64,000 nt of DNA, from positions 1 to 64,000 of the forward strand of contig NZ_JAHLQH010000023.1 in assembly GCF_018918325.1 (NCBI RefSeq), read 5' to 3'. The DNA is from Clostridium sp. MSJ-8 (GTDB lineage: Bacteria; Bacillota; Clostridia; Clostridiales; Clostridiaceae). The notes under the pieces are model-generated. The model saw only the letters and a program-made list of their open reading frames with translations. It did not search any database and had not been told where the DNA came from. Below are positions 1 through 8,287 of the stretch, piece by piece (within the stretch, counting starts at the first letter, position 1; each line of letters opens with the position of its first letter). The position numbers were made by a program, and so were the translations under genes.

Positions 1-33
1 ATCCTATTATTTGCAGGTTTATTTGCCATGTAA
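1..33 (+). CDS. 3' end of an unidentified gene
   Basis: The window opens in frame 1 with ten sense codons (ILLFAGLFAM) followed by TAA at 31-33. The residues are hydrophobic, as in a membrane helix, but far too few to name a family. It may equally be a chance open stretch. Confidence 0.3.
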   Translation: MLLFAGLFAM

Positions 34-218
34 TAAAATAATCAAACTTATATAATTTTCAAAGAGCGAGCAATTCTACGAAAAGTTAAGCTATTTTTTC
101 ATAACAACCTAACAGAATCTAAAATTATATAATTATATTGTATACATTAAAAATAATTATTACAATAATATATATGTATATTGTTTAATAAAACAATATT
201 TAAGAAAGGGAAATATAT
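34..218. other. Leader region upstream of the helicase gene
   Basis: This 185-base, very AT-rich stretch holds no gene that can be supported. A promoter for the helicase gene presumably lies in the last 90 bases, but no convincing -35/-10 pair stands out. The ribosome site AGAAAGGGAAA at about 202-212 precedes the ATG at 219. Confidence 0.3.
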
Positions 219-2222
219 ATGAATTTAGACGAATTTCAGAAACAGGCTGTAGTGGCTAAAGATAGAAATATATTAGTAGTTGCAGCACCAGGGTCTGGGA
301 AGACAACTGTTATAGTTAATAGAATAAAATTTTTAATTGATGATATGCTTATTAAGGAAGGGCAAATAGTAGTTTTAACCTTTACTAAAGCTGCAGCAAC
401 TAACATGAAAAATAGATATATAAAAACATTTAATAAGGATAAGTCACCGTTTTTTGGGACATTTCATGGCTTGTTTTATAAGATGCTCTTAAGAGAAGGA
501 TATAAAATAAATATAATTGAAGGGTATGTTACTAATAAGATAATTGAAAATACATTAAAGAAATATTTTGATGATGTTAATGAAGATAAGATAAAAGAAG
601 TAATTAATAATATTTCATTATATGGCACATCTAATATGGATATAGATGAATTTGAACCAAGCATAGCCAAAGACATATTTATTAAATGTTATGAGAATTA
701 TACAATATATAAGAAACAAAACAACTTATGGGATTTTGACGATTTAGCTATAAAGGTAATTGAATTATTAAAAAATGATACTAGATTTAGAGAGGGGTAT
801 AGGAGAGTATTTTCCTATATGCTTGTAGATGAGTTTCAGGATTGTGATGAGCTACAGATAGAATTTCTTAAAATAATTAATGAAGGAAAATCAAATTCAT
901 TGTTTGCAGTAGGAGATGAAGATCAATGTATATATTCATTTAGAGGATCTCGACCGGAGTATATGGTTATATTTAACAAGATATTTACTAGTGGAAAAAA
1001 ATATTATTTATCTAAGAATTATAGAAGTTCTAAGAATATTATTGAATCTGCAAAATTATTAATAGAAAATAATAAAAATAGAAATTCAAAAGATATATTT
1101 GCATACAAACAAAATGAAGGCGACATAGCTTATTCATTAGTATATGATGAGAGACAAGAAGGAGAATTTATAGTAAAAACTATAAGAAACAAATTATCAG
1201 AAGGATATAGATATAAGGATAATATTGTCTTGTATAGAACTAATATGGAATCTATGGGGATGATAGATGTGTTTATTAGAAATAATATACCTTTTAGAAT
1301 GATTGATAAGGAATATAATTTTTTTAACCATTTTATATGTAGAGATCTTATTGATTATTTAAGATTTACTTTAAACCCTTATGACAGAGAGGCTTTTATT
1401 AATATTATAAATAAGCCTTTTAGGTATGTAAGTAGAGATAATTTAAGTTATATTAGAGAATATACAGCAGAGGCAGATCCTTTAGATATACTTATTGATA
1501 AGGAGGATGTTCCACCATTTCAAAAGAAAAAATTTGCAGAACTTAAGATTGATTTTGCATATATTAGAAAAGCATCCCTTGGAACTGCAATACAATATAT
1601 TATTATGGATTTAGGATATATAGATTATTTGAAATCTTATTCTGAAAAGTTTTCAAGCAGTTTTGATGATTTAGAGGAAATATTAGAAGGTTTTAAGGAA
1701 TCTGCAGCCCCTTTTAAGACAATAATAGAATTTTTTAATCATATAGAAGAGGTTAAGAAAAAACTAGAAGAAAGCAAAAAAAATAGTTCTGAAGATAGAG
1801 TATTACTTAGTACGATTCATGGCGTTAAGGGTATGGAGTTTAAAAATGTATATATAATAAATTGTAATGAAGATACTATCCCACATTATTCATCAAAAAA
1901 AGATAATCTAGAAGAGGAAAGAAGGTTGTTCTATGTAGGAATAACTAGAGCAATAGATAATTTATATCTATATAGTCCTAAGAGTAGAAAAGGAACTTTT
2001 AAAGAACCATCTAGATTTATAGAAGAAGCAGGATTTATTTCTAACAGTGATTTATTACATGGATTAAAAAAAGGGATGGAGATATATCATAGAAGCTTTG
2101 GCAATGGAAGAGTATCTAGAGTAGATGGTGATGATGTAATACTTCAATTTGAAAATGGCTCTAAGAAGAAGTTCTCAGGGAAGGTACTTATTGATAAAGG
2201 ATTGATAATTACTATAAGTTAA
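219..2222 (+). CDS. UvrD/PcrA-family DNA helicase (SF1A)
   Basis: This is an ATP-dependent 3'-5' DNA helicase of superfamily 1A, expected to act in the cytoplasm in repair or replication restart. The Q-motif region is at residues 3-10 and Walker A (APGSGKTT) at 23-30. Further along are the Walker B motif VDEFQD (near 205), GDEDQCIYSFRGS (near 235), the NYRSS motif, motif V (STIHGVKGMEF, near 535) and motif VI (RLFYVGITRA, near 570). Residues from about 612 to the end (HRSFGNGRVSRVDGDDV) resemble the Tudor-like C-terminal domain of PcrA. At 667 residues it is shorter than PcrA (about 740), so it may be a second UvrD-like helicase rather than the housekeeping one. A bidirectional terminator follows. 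Confidence 0.9.
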   Translation: MNLDEFQKQAVVAKDRNILVVAAPGSGKTTVIVNRIKFLIDDMLIKEGQIVVLTFTKAAATNMKNRYIKTFNKDKSPFFGTFHGLFYKMLLREGYKINIIEGYVTNKIIENTLKKYFDDVNEDKIKEVINNISLYGTSNMDIDEFEPSIAKDIFIKCYENYTIYKKQNNLWDFDDLAIKVIELLKNDTRFREGYRRVFSYMLVDEFQDCDELQIEFLKIINEGKSNSLFAVGDEDQCIYSFRGSRPEYMVIFNKIFTSGKKYYLSKNYRSSKNIIESAKLLIENNKNRNSKDIFAYKQNEGDIAYSLVYDERQEGEFIVKTIRNKLSEGYRYKDNIVLYRTNMESMGMIDVFIRNNIPFRMIDKEYNFFNHFICRDLIDYLRFTLNPYDREAFINIINKPFRYVSRDNLSYIREYTAEADPLDILIDKEDVPPFQKKKFAELKIDFAYIRKASLGTAIQYIIMDLGYIDYLKSYSEKFSSSFDDLEEILEGFKESAAPFKTIIEFFNHIEEVKKKLEESKKNSSEDRVLLSTIHGVKGMEFKNVYIINCNEDTIPHYSSKKDNLEEERRLFYVGITRAIDNLYLYSPKSRKGTFKEPSRFIEEAGFISNSDLLHGLKKGMEIYHRSFGNGRVSRVDGDDVILQFENGSKKKFSGKVLIDKGLIITIS

Positions 2223-2262
2223 ATAAAAAATCAATGAAAAATAATTTGAACTTAATTTAATA

Positions 2263-2313
2263 AATAAAATGCTATCATAAAAATAATTGTTATTAATATG
2301 ATAGCATTTTATT
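2263..2313. terminator. Bidirectional intrinsic terminator
   Basis: A perfect 17-bp inverted repeat (2263-2279 with 2297-2313) has a 17-base loop and A/T tracts on both sides. It lies between the convergent helicase (+) and GT39 (-) genes and can stop transcription from either side. Confidence 0.85.
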
Positions 2314-2328
2314 ATAGAGAGGTTTTTG

Positions 2329-3798
2329 TTATTTCTTATAGAGAAGAATGTAATTTCCGTTACTACTTTGAACAAGTATATCTTCTTTGTTTAAATCTTT
2401 ATTATTTAAATATTTTTCTTTTGTAGTTATTAATACTGATTTTGAATTATCCTTTAAGTATGAAGATATTCCTCCATCGTTGCATTTAAAATCCATTTCT
2501 ATTTCACCTAAGAACAATAAACTTTGAGACCAATTAGATGTATCAACATCTATATAAGCATTATCACCTTTTAAATCTGTATTTGTACTTACTTCATTAG
2601 TAATGAAATCTTGCAACGAATCCTTGAGAGGATTATTAATATAATTAACTATCTTTATAAAATTTAAAAGATTTAACGCAATAAAAACAAGTGATATTAC
2701 CCTAAATAATATTTTATTTTGATTTGAATTTTTTATTATTTCACTGAATATAATTGAAGCAACTATTAATACTGGAATCATTATAGGAATGATATACCAG
2801 TCTAGCTTAGTTTTAGCTAAAGAAAATAAAATTAGTGGAACAAAAATCCAAAGTAAATAACCTATAGTGTCATTTTTATTTAAAATACTAGTTTTTGTTT
2901 TACTGTTTTTTACTTTTTTAAATAATAATATAAACCCAATGACTAATATTACTATTGAAGTTGCTTGAAATAAGTTATGAGTAATTAAATATTTAAAATA
3001 ATAAAAGAAGTTTTGACCATTACCTTCTATTCCTGTGCTTGTCCTTTTTAATAAATCATACTGTACCATATTAACAAAGAATTTGCTACCATCGTTACAA
3101 TATCTTAGAATGCCCCATGCACCAATAGGAACTATAAAAGATAAAAGAAAATAAATCCATTCTTTTAGCTTTAATTTTTTTATTAATCCTGTAGCTATTA
3201 AAAATAATCCACCTATAGCAACTATAGAAAGAGAATGCCAGCTTTTAGTTAAAAATACTAAAGCAAAAAAGAAACCTGCTAAATACAAATTTTTAACATT
3301 AGTATTTATTTTTAGCATAGATAACATTGCTATTGTTAAAAATAATAATGCAATTGCATCTGCATCTCCATTTCTCCCCATATGACTATAATAAATAGGT
3401 GCACAACAACAGAATAGAAATAACCAAGTAATAGCTGTGAATTTATCATATTTCTTTTTTATGAAAAGAACAACACAAATTGCTAATATAATTATAGATA
3501 ATGCAGAATATAATCTCATTGTAAATATTGTTGTTCCAAATAGTTTATAGCTTAACATAATCATCCAAAAGCTAATTGGTGGCTTTAAATTCCAATAATC
3601 ATTTTCGTAGTTATATGTATTTATAATATAGTTTTTGTTTTTTAACATTTCATAGGCACTTACACCATGTCTAGCTTCATCCCAATCATTTACTTTAAAT
3701 TCCCCTAAGTTGTAAAAAGTAATAAATGCAAGCACTAAAAACAAAAGTATTAATATAATATTGCAAAATAGTTCTTGCTTTTGTTTTGCTTTTTTCAT
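2329..3798 (-). CDS. GT39-family membrane glycosyltransferase (ArnT/PMT-like)
   Basis: This is an integral membrane glycosyltransferase of the GT39/ArnT/PMT superfamily, which moves a sugar from a polyprenyl-phosphate donor to an acceptor on the outer face of the membrane. It has a helix near residues 10-30, then the acidic motif NDWDEARHG in the first extracellular loop, where the family places its catalytic aspartate. About ten hydrophobic segments and a soluble tail of about 100 residues follow. I place the start at 3798 because TAGGAGGAAAAAG lies just upstream; an in-frame ATG 18 codons earlier (3852) has no ribosome site. It is divergent from a GT2 gene that could supply its lipid-linked sugar. 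The acceptor (teichoic acid, glycan or protein) cannot be told. Length 489 residues. Confidence 0.85.
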   Translation of the reverse strand: MKKAKQKQELFCNIILILLFLVLAFITFYNLGEFKVNDWDEARHGVSAYEMLKNKNYIINTYNYENDYWNLKPPISFWMIMLSYKLFGTTIFTMRLYSALSIIILAICVVLFIKKKYDKFTAITWLFLFCCCAPIYYSHMGRNGDADAIALLFLTIAMLSMLKINTNVKNLYLAGFFFALVFLTKSWHSLSIVAIGGLFLIATGLIKKLKLKEWIYFLLSFIVPIGAWGILRYCNDGSKFFVNMVQYDLLKRTSTGIEGNGQNFFYYFKYLITHNLFQATSIVILVIGFILLFKKVKNSKTKTSILNKNDTIGYLLWIFVPLILFSLAKTKLDWYIIPIMIPVLIVASIIFSEIIKNSNQNKILFRVISLVFIALNLLNFIKIVNYINNPLKDSLQDFITNEVSTNTDLKGDNAYIDVDTSNWSQSLLFLGEIEMDFKCNDGGISSYLKDNSKSVLITTKEKYLNNKDLNKEDILVQSSNGNYILLYKK

Positions 3799-3899
3799 TC
3801 TTTTTCCTCCTAAAATAGCAGTTTTCCATTTATTATAATAACATATAAGCATATTGAATTAATAGTTTTTAACGTATAGGAAAGTATAAATTTTTGGGG

Positions 3900-3928
3900 T
3901 TGACATAATATAATGGCTATGTGAAAAT
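3900..3928 (+). promoter_or_regulatory. Candidate promoter for the GT2 gene
   Basis: TTGACA at 3900-3905 is a consensus -35. At 17 bp the only -10 is the poor GAAAAT (3923-3928), and the better TATAAA lies too far away. The site is between the divergent GT39 and GT2 genes. Confidence 0.35.
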
Positions 3929-3996
3929 TACTATAAATATAGATATATTAGTTTTATTATTTATATAGATTTAAAATTTACTAGGGGGCGGAGATA

Positions 3997-4971
3997 TTGA
4001 AACCATGTCTTTACATTATAATTCCTTGTTATAATGAAGAAAGTGTTTTACCTATTACATCAAATATGTTTTTACAAAAGTTAAATACGTTGTGTAAAGA
4101 AGGCAAGATAAGTAATGAAAGTAGAATTCTGTTTGTAGATGATGGATCAAGGGATAACACTTGGAACTTGATTTGTGAATTGTCACAGGCAGATAATAGA
4201 TATATAGGTATTCGTCAAAGTCGTAATAGAGGACATCAGAATGCTGTTTTAGCTGGACTTATGGAAGCAAAAGATTTATGTGATATTACAATATCAATTG
4301 ATTGTGATGGACAAGATGATATTAATGCTATGGACAAGATGGTAGATGAGTATTTAAATGGTAGTGAAATAGTATATGGAGTTAGAAACAAAAGAGATAC
4401 AGATACATTTTTTAAGAGATATACAGCAGAAAAATTTTATAAGATACTTAATTCTATGGGAGGTGAAACAATTTATAATCATGCAGATTACAGATTGGTA
4501 TCTAGGAGAGTGTTAAAAGAATTTCAGAATTATAAAGAGGTAAATCTTTTCTTAAGGGGGATGTTTCCACTAGTTGGATTTAAGAGTACTTGTGTATCAT
4601 ATGAGAGGAATGAAAGAATTGCTGGTGAAAGCCATTATCCCGTAAGAAAAATGCTAAAGTTAGCCATTGATGGAATAACAAGCTTGAGTATAAAACCTAT
4701 ACATATGATTACAATTCTGGGAGCCATTATTTCAGTGTTAAGTTTTATTGGTGCAATATGGGCAGTAGTTGTTGCTCTGCTTGGAAAGTCTGTTACTGGG
4801 TGGGCTAGTATGACTTGTATAATATGCTTTATTGGAGGGATTCAACTTATTTGTTTAGGGGTTATAGGTGAATATATTGGAAAGATATATATGGAAGTGA
4901 AGCATAGACCACGTTATATAATTAGTGAAAGAACTTCGGATTATAAAAACAATAAGATCAACTTGAAATAA
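3997..4971 (+). CDS. GT2-family polyprenyl-phosphate glycosyltransferase (DPM1/GtrB-like)
   Basis: It is predicted to transfer a sugar from a nucleotide donor to undecaprenyl phosphate on the cytoplasmic face. The GT-A domain shows IIIPCYNEE at residues 8-16, FVDDGSRDNTW near 46 and the D-x-D-like SIDCDGQDD near 103. Two membrane helices near 230-260 and 268-295 give the usual GtrB/DPM1 layout at 324 residues. Translation begins at a TTG preceded by the strong site AGGGGGCGGAG at 3982-3992. It is divergent from the GT39 enzyme, so the two may form a lipid-carrier glycosylation pathway. A copy of repeat R1 begins inside its stop codon. Confidence 0.9.
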   Translation: MKPCLYIIIPCYNEESVLPITSNMFLQKLNTLCKEGKISNESRILFVDDGSRDNTWNLICELSQADNRYIGIRQSRNRGHQNAVLAGLMEAKDLCDITISIDCDGQDDINAMDKMVDEYLNGSEIVYGVRNKRDTDTFFKRYTAEKFYKILNSMGGETIYNHADYRLVSRRVLKEFQNYKEVNLFLRGMFPLVGFKSTCVSYERNERIAGESHYPVRKMLKLAIDGITSLSIKPIHMITILGAIISVLSFIGAIWAVVVALLGKSVTGWASMTCIICFIGGIQLICLGVIGEYIGKIYMEVKHRPRYIISERTSDYKNNKINLK

Positions 4972-5140
4972 TAACGCTAGATTAATTAAAATATAATAAG
5001 ATTAGTGTAAGTAACCATTTATTGTAAAGGTTAAGATTATAGGTTGATACAGAATAGTATAACCATAATAAATTAACATTTGGTGTGAATAATATGAAAC
5101 AATAGGTTACTGAACCAATGCTATTATATTTTAATTTTAT
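4970..5140. repeat. Dispersed repeat R1, copy a
   Basis: This copy fills the gap between the convergent GT2 and ComFB-like genes. Its ends are imperfect inverted repeats of about 30 bp: 4984-5016 (AATTAAAATATAATAAG to GTAACC) and 5105-5136 (GGTTACTGAACC to TTTTAATT). The same sequence recurs at 18175-18404 and 38740-38960, with a partial copy at 34586-34664. A second internal GGTTA/TAACC pair is also kept. It has no coding potential. It could be a MITE-like element or a large hairpin serving as a bidirectional transcript end. Confidence 0.75.
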
Positions 5141-5143
5141 ATA

Positions 5144-5407
5144 TTAATGATTTGGATTCTTTTTGACTATTTCTATAGCATTAGTTACAGCAAGAATTAT
5201 ATCTGTTTCAAATTGATATTCTTTTATTTGATATTTTGCCATGATTTTACCTTTTTGTGTTACTACATAATAAGGTGGTAAATTATTAAGTGCTAATGCA
5301 AATATATCTTTTTTACAACTATCACAAGTACAGACATCATATTCTTTTAAAAATTTATTCATATATTCTTCTACCCATATTTCCATATAATTAAATACAT
5401 CTTCCAT
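5144..5407 (-). CDS. ComFB-like late competence family protein
   Basis: This 87-residue protein matches the ComFB family (PF10719): an amphipathic N-terminus, CTCDSCKKDIFALALNNLPP near residues 26-45 with paired cysteines, then YVVTQKGK. In Bacillus ComFB is encoded in the comF operon and its role is poorly defined; cyanobacterial homologues bind cyclic di-nucleotides. The cysteines may bind metal, which is inference. The ATG at 5407 follows AAAGGGGGTAC. No other competence gene is adjacent. Confidence 0.75.
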   Translation of the reverse strand: MEDVFNYMEIWVEEYMNKFLKEYDVCTCDSCKKDIFALALNNLPPYYVVTQKGKIMAKYQIKEYQFETDIILAVTNAIEIVKKNPNH

Positions 5408-5536
5408 AGTGAGTACCCCCTTTTTATATGCAATTATACAACGAATTTTTAAAACTGTCCATAAAAAGAAAAAAATGTAAAAATAAAATTAGAATATAAG
5501 GAAAATAAATAAAAAAATTAATTGTTTATTTACAAG

Positions 5537-5577
5537 AAAAAAGGTATAATTTAATAAGAGAAAATTATACCTTTTTA
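5537..5577. terminator. Bidirectional terminator-like hairpin between divergent genes
   Basis: AAAAAGGTATAATTT and its complement AAATTATACCTTTTT flank an 8-base loop, with T-tracts on both strands. It lies between the comFB-like gene (minus, starts 5407) and the 58-residue gene (plus, starts 5687), where no transcript is obviously ending. It could be a leader attenuator for either gene or the end of an unrecognised small RNA. Confidence 0.6.
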
Positions 5578-5686
5578 TAACTACTTTATTTTAGGGGTAT
5601 AAAGATTGATATATTATAAACGATAATATATCTGATATTAAAGAATCATTTATAAAAATTTAACATAGCCGAGGGGATGGATTAAA

Positions 5687-5863
5687 ATGAATTGTTATGA
5701 TTTAGCATTAGAGTTTTTAAGAACAGTAACATCAATTGATGAATTAGTAGATAAGAAAGCTAAAGCTTCTGCAAAGGAAGATAAAATATTAAATGATAAA
5801 ATAGAACAATTAGAAAGTAGAATGTTTGAGATAAAGAACATCTTAAAACAAAAAGAAGTTTAA
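5687..5863 (+). CDS. Small charged protein of 58 residues, unknown function
   Basis: The ORF starts at an ATG preceded by GAGGGGATGG and ends at TAA, directly before an intrinsic terminator. The product begins MNCYDLALEFLRTVTSIDEL and ends in a Lys/Glu-rich, heptad-like helix (IEQLESRMFEIKNILKQK). The good ribosome site, the coiled-coil-like composition and the independent terminator support a real monocistronic gene. I do not recognise a family. Confidence 0.65.
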   Translation: MNCYDLALEFLRTVTSIDELVDKKAKASAKEDKILNDKIEQLESRMFEIKNILKQKEV

Positions 5864-5872
5864 TATTTTCAG

Positions 5873-5912
5873 AAAAAGGCACTAGAGATTTATTTCTAGG
5901 TGCTTTTTTTTA
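5873..5912 (+). terminator. Intrinsic terminator of the 58-residue gene
   Basis: An AAAGGCACTAGA / TCTAGGTGCTTT stem (one shifted base) around a short loop is followed by eight T residues. Confidence 0.75.
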
Positions 5913-6174
5913 CTCTTTAGGAGGTTGTATTTTGTTTGAGGTTGAGAATAAGTAGTTTACACGTAGTATTTATATATTAAAATAGATGAATTTAAAATAA
6001 CTATAATACGTAGATAATTAAATAATTGCAAGAAAAGTAGTATATATACTATAATAAAATTATATAATTAATAAAAATCATGAAATAATTAACAATAACT
6101 TTATTGATGGGGAGGAGAAAACTATCATAGAGTATATTTATTAGATAAATATGTAGTTATGATAGGTGAGAGGT
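5913..6174 (+). promoter_or_regulatory. Promoter and structured leader of the FtsA-like gene
   Basis: A promoter is visible as TTGCAA (6026-6031), 18 bp, TATAAT (6050-6055). A strong site GGGGAGGAG at 6109-6117 has no ATG, GTG or TTG at a usable distance. It is followed by a two-part inverted repeat: CTATCATA 6122-6129 with TATGATAG 6158-6165, and ATATTTAT 6134-6141 with ATAAATAT 6145-6152. A second ribosome site (AGGTGAGAGG) then precedes the ATG at 6175. If the hairpin folds, the distant strong site comes to about 12 bases from the start. Nothing else is seen between 5913 and 6020. Confidence 0.5.
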
Positions 6175-8217
6175 ATGAATAATAGTAAGTATAAACCAAA
6201 GGATTTAATATTTTCATTAGATATAGGTACTAGGTCAATAATAGGATCTGTTGGAATTATTAAAAATAATAAATTTGTAGTATTATGTGAAGAATATAAG
6301 GAACATGAAGAAAGAGCTATGGTTGACGGACAGATACATGACATTAATCTTGTAGCAAAGACTGTTCGTTATGTAAAAGAATCTATAGAAGAGAAAATGA
6401 ATGTTGAACTTACAGAAGTATCTATTGCAGCTGCAGGTAGATTCCTTAGAACAAGCGAAGCAAGTATAGATATTGAATTAAATGGAGATGAAGAAATAGA
6501 TAAAGATATAATAAGAGGACTTGAGCTTAGTGCAGTAAAAAAAGCAGAAAGTGAAATCTTAAAAAGTAGTAATGGTAAGATGTATTGTGTAGGATATTCG
6601 GTGAAAAATTATTATTTAAATTCATTTGTTATATCTAATTTATTAGGTCATAAGGGTGAAAAGATAGGGGCAGATGTTATAGCAACATTTTTACCTAGAT
6701 CAGTAGTAGATTCTCTTTATGCAGTTATGGAGAAAGTTTCTCTTACTGTAATGAACTTGACCCTAGAACCTATAGCTGCAATAGAAGCTGTTGTTCCTCA
6801 GAAGTTAAGATTACTTAATATAGCTTTAGTTGATATAGGTGCCGGAACTTCAGATATTGCTATAAGTTCAAAACAGACTGTAGCGGCCTATGGAATGGTT
6901 CCACTAGCAGGAGATGAAGTGACAGAAGTTATAGCACAAGAATATTTAATTGATTTTAATGAAGCAGAAGTTATTAAGAGAGAAATTACAGATATAGATG
7001 AGATAAAATACACTGATGTATTAGGTGTTGAAAACATCGTAAAAAGCGAAGAAGCATTAAAGCTCATTAGACCAACAGTAAAAAAGATAGCAGAAGAAAT
7101 AGGTGGCAAGATAATAGAATTGAATGGTAATAAATCGCCAGCAGCTGTTTTTTTAGTAGGAGGAGGGGCACATACTCCTTATATAATAGAAGAATTGAGT
7201 GAAGTGCTTAATATAAAGCAAGAGAGAATAGGTATAAAGGATAGATCGGCAATTGAGGAATGTGAATCTGATAATAGTTTAGGGTCTGCAGGAGTTACAG
7301 TAATAGGAATAGCTCTAAATGCTATCAGAAAAATAGGTGATAATTTTGTAGATATTGATCTTAATGGAGAAATAATAAGTTTATTCAATTCTAGAAATAA
7401 TACAGTGTTAGATGTACTTATTCAAGCAGGAATCAATTCATCATTTTTGATAGCTAGAAATGGAAAGAGCAAGAGATTTGTATTAAATGGTAAGAAGAGA
7501 TTGGTATTTGGTCAGATGGGAAGTAACGCGGAAATATTTGTAAATGGAGCCAAAGCTGATACAGATACAGAAGTATTTAATGGGGACAAGATAATTATCA
7601 ATTATGCAAGGAATGGTGAAGATGCTAAAACAGTTGTAAGAGATCATGTTGGAAATATAACATCTATAAGTATATATGTAGATGATGAAATTGTTAATAT
7701 AGATCCGTTATGTACTATAAATGGAGAACTAAGAGATTTTGATGCAGAAATAAATGAAGAAGATGAAGTTGATATATTTTTACCTAATACAGTAAAAGAT
7801 ATAAAAGAAAAAATACTAAAAGAAGACGTAGTATTAATGAAGAATGATTTGATACTTCCAGATGACTATGTTGTTAATGAAGGTGAAAAAATATATAGAA
7901 GGACAGTTCAAGACGAAGTTATACAAGAAAATATCAATGAAGATCAAGAAATTAAATTGCCTATTGAAGAGGAAGATGTACTAAAGGAAAAATCAAATCA
8001 GGAAAATGGACATAGTATAACAGTTATTGTAAATGGTGAACCAGTTATACTTACAGGAAAAGATGAATATGTATTTGTAGATATTTTTGATAAAATTGAT
8101 TTTGATATACATACAGTACGAGGAAGAAGGTTAAATACTACATTAAATGGAAATAAGGTGGCGTATTTAGATAATATAAAAGAAAATGATGTAATAAACG
8201 TAGAATGGATTAATTAA
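6175..8217 (+). CDS. FtsA-like cell division ATPase with C-terminal extension
   Basis: This is an actin-fold ATPase of the FtsA/PilM group. Phosphate 1 is LDIGTRSIIGSVGI near residue 14; phosphate 2 (ALVDIGAGTSDIAI) and the adenosine motif (AVFLVGGGAHTPYI) follow. FtsA tethers FtsZ to the membrane. Ordinary FtsA is about 410-420 residues; here the ATPase core ends near residue 400 and about 280 more follow. The extension holds beta-rich segments and an acidic linker (INEDQEIKLPIEEEDV). Long forms like this are known in clostridia, and no C-terminal amphipathic membrane helix is obvious. I chose the ATG at 6175 over the in-frame GTG at 6166 because the ribosome site covers the latter. Whether it acts in division or as a distinct paralogue is open. 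Confidence 0.8.
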   Translation: MNNSKYKPKDLIFSLDIGTRSIIGSVGIIKNNKFVVLCEEYKEHEERAMVDGQIHDINLVAKTVRYVKESIEEKMNVELTEVSIAAAGRFLRTSEASIDIELNGDEEIDKDIIRGLELSAVKKAESEILKSSNGKMYCVGYSVKNYYLNSFVISNLLGHKGEKIGADVIATFLPRSVVDSLYAVMEKVSLTVMNLTLEPIAAIEAVVPQKLRLLNIALVDIGAGTSDIAISSKQTVAAYGMVPLAGDEVTEVIAQEYLIDFNEAEVIKREITDIDEIKYTDVLGVENIVKSEEALKLIRPTVKKIAEEIGGKIIELNGNKSPAAVFLVGGGAHTPYIIEELSEVLNIKQERIGIKDRSAIEECESDNSLGSAGVTVIGIALNAIRKIGDNFVDIDLNGEIISLFNSRNNTVLDVLIQAGINSSFLIARNGKSKRFVLNGKKRLVFGQMGSNAEIFVNGAKADTDTEVFNGDKIIINYARNGEDAKTVVRDHVGNITSISIYVDDEIVNIDPLCTINGELRDFDAEINEEDEVDIFLPNTVKDIKEKILKEDVVLMKNDLILPDDYVVNEGEKIYRRTVQDEVIQENINEDQEIKLPIEEEDVLKEKSNQENGHSITVIVNGEPVILTGKDEYVFVDIFDKIDFDIHTVRGRRLNTTLNGNKVAYLDNIKENDVINVEWIN

Positions 8218-8223
8218 GTTAGG

Positions 8224-8287
8224 AAATCTATCATATTATTATACTAAAGTAATACATTTAGGAGATAATATGATAGATTTTTTTAAT
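8224..8287 (+). terminator. Terminator hairpin that contains the next gene's start codon
   Basis: A perfect 16-bp inverted repeat pairs 8224-8239 (AAATCTATCATATTAT) with 8265-8280 and runs into seven T residues. The 3' arm includes the ATG (8270) of the M20 gene and touches its ribosome site (AGGAGAT, 8260-8266). It can act both as the ftsA-like terminator and as an RNA structure that hides the M20 start. Confidence 0.7.

Noticed and set aside
476-676. Minus-strand ORF within the helicase gene
   Set aside because: Shadow of a real gene on the other strand; no ribosome site, and composition follows the opposite frame. The same applies to the other antisense ORFs inside convincing genes, e.g. 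6888-7109, 31047-31430, 33921-34220, 47362-47820 and 49817-50164.
2175-2375. Minus-strand ORF over the helicase-GT39 junction
   Set aside because: It spans the bidirectional terminator and has no ribosome site.
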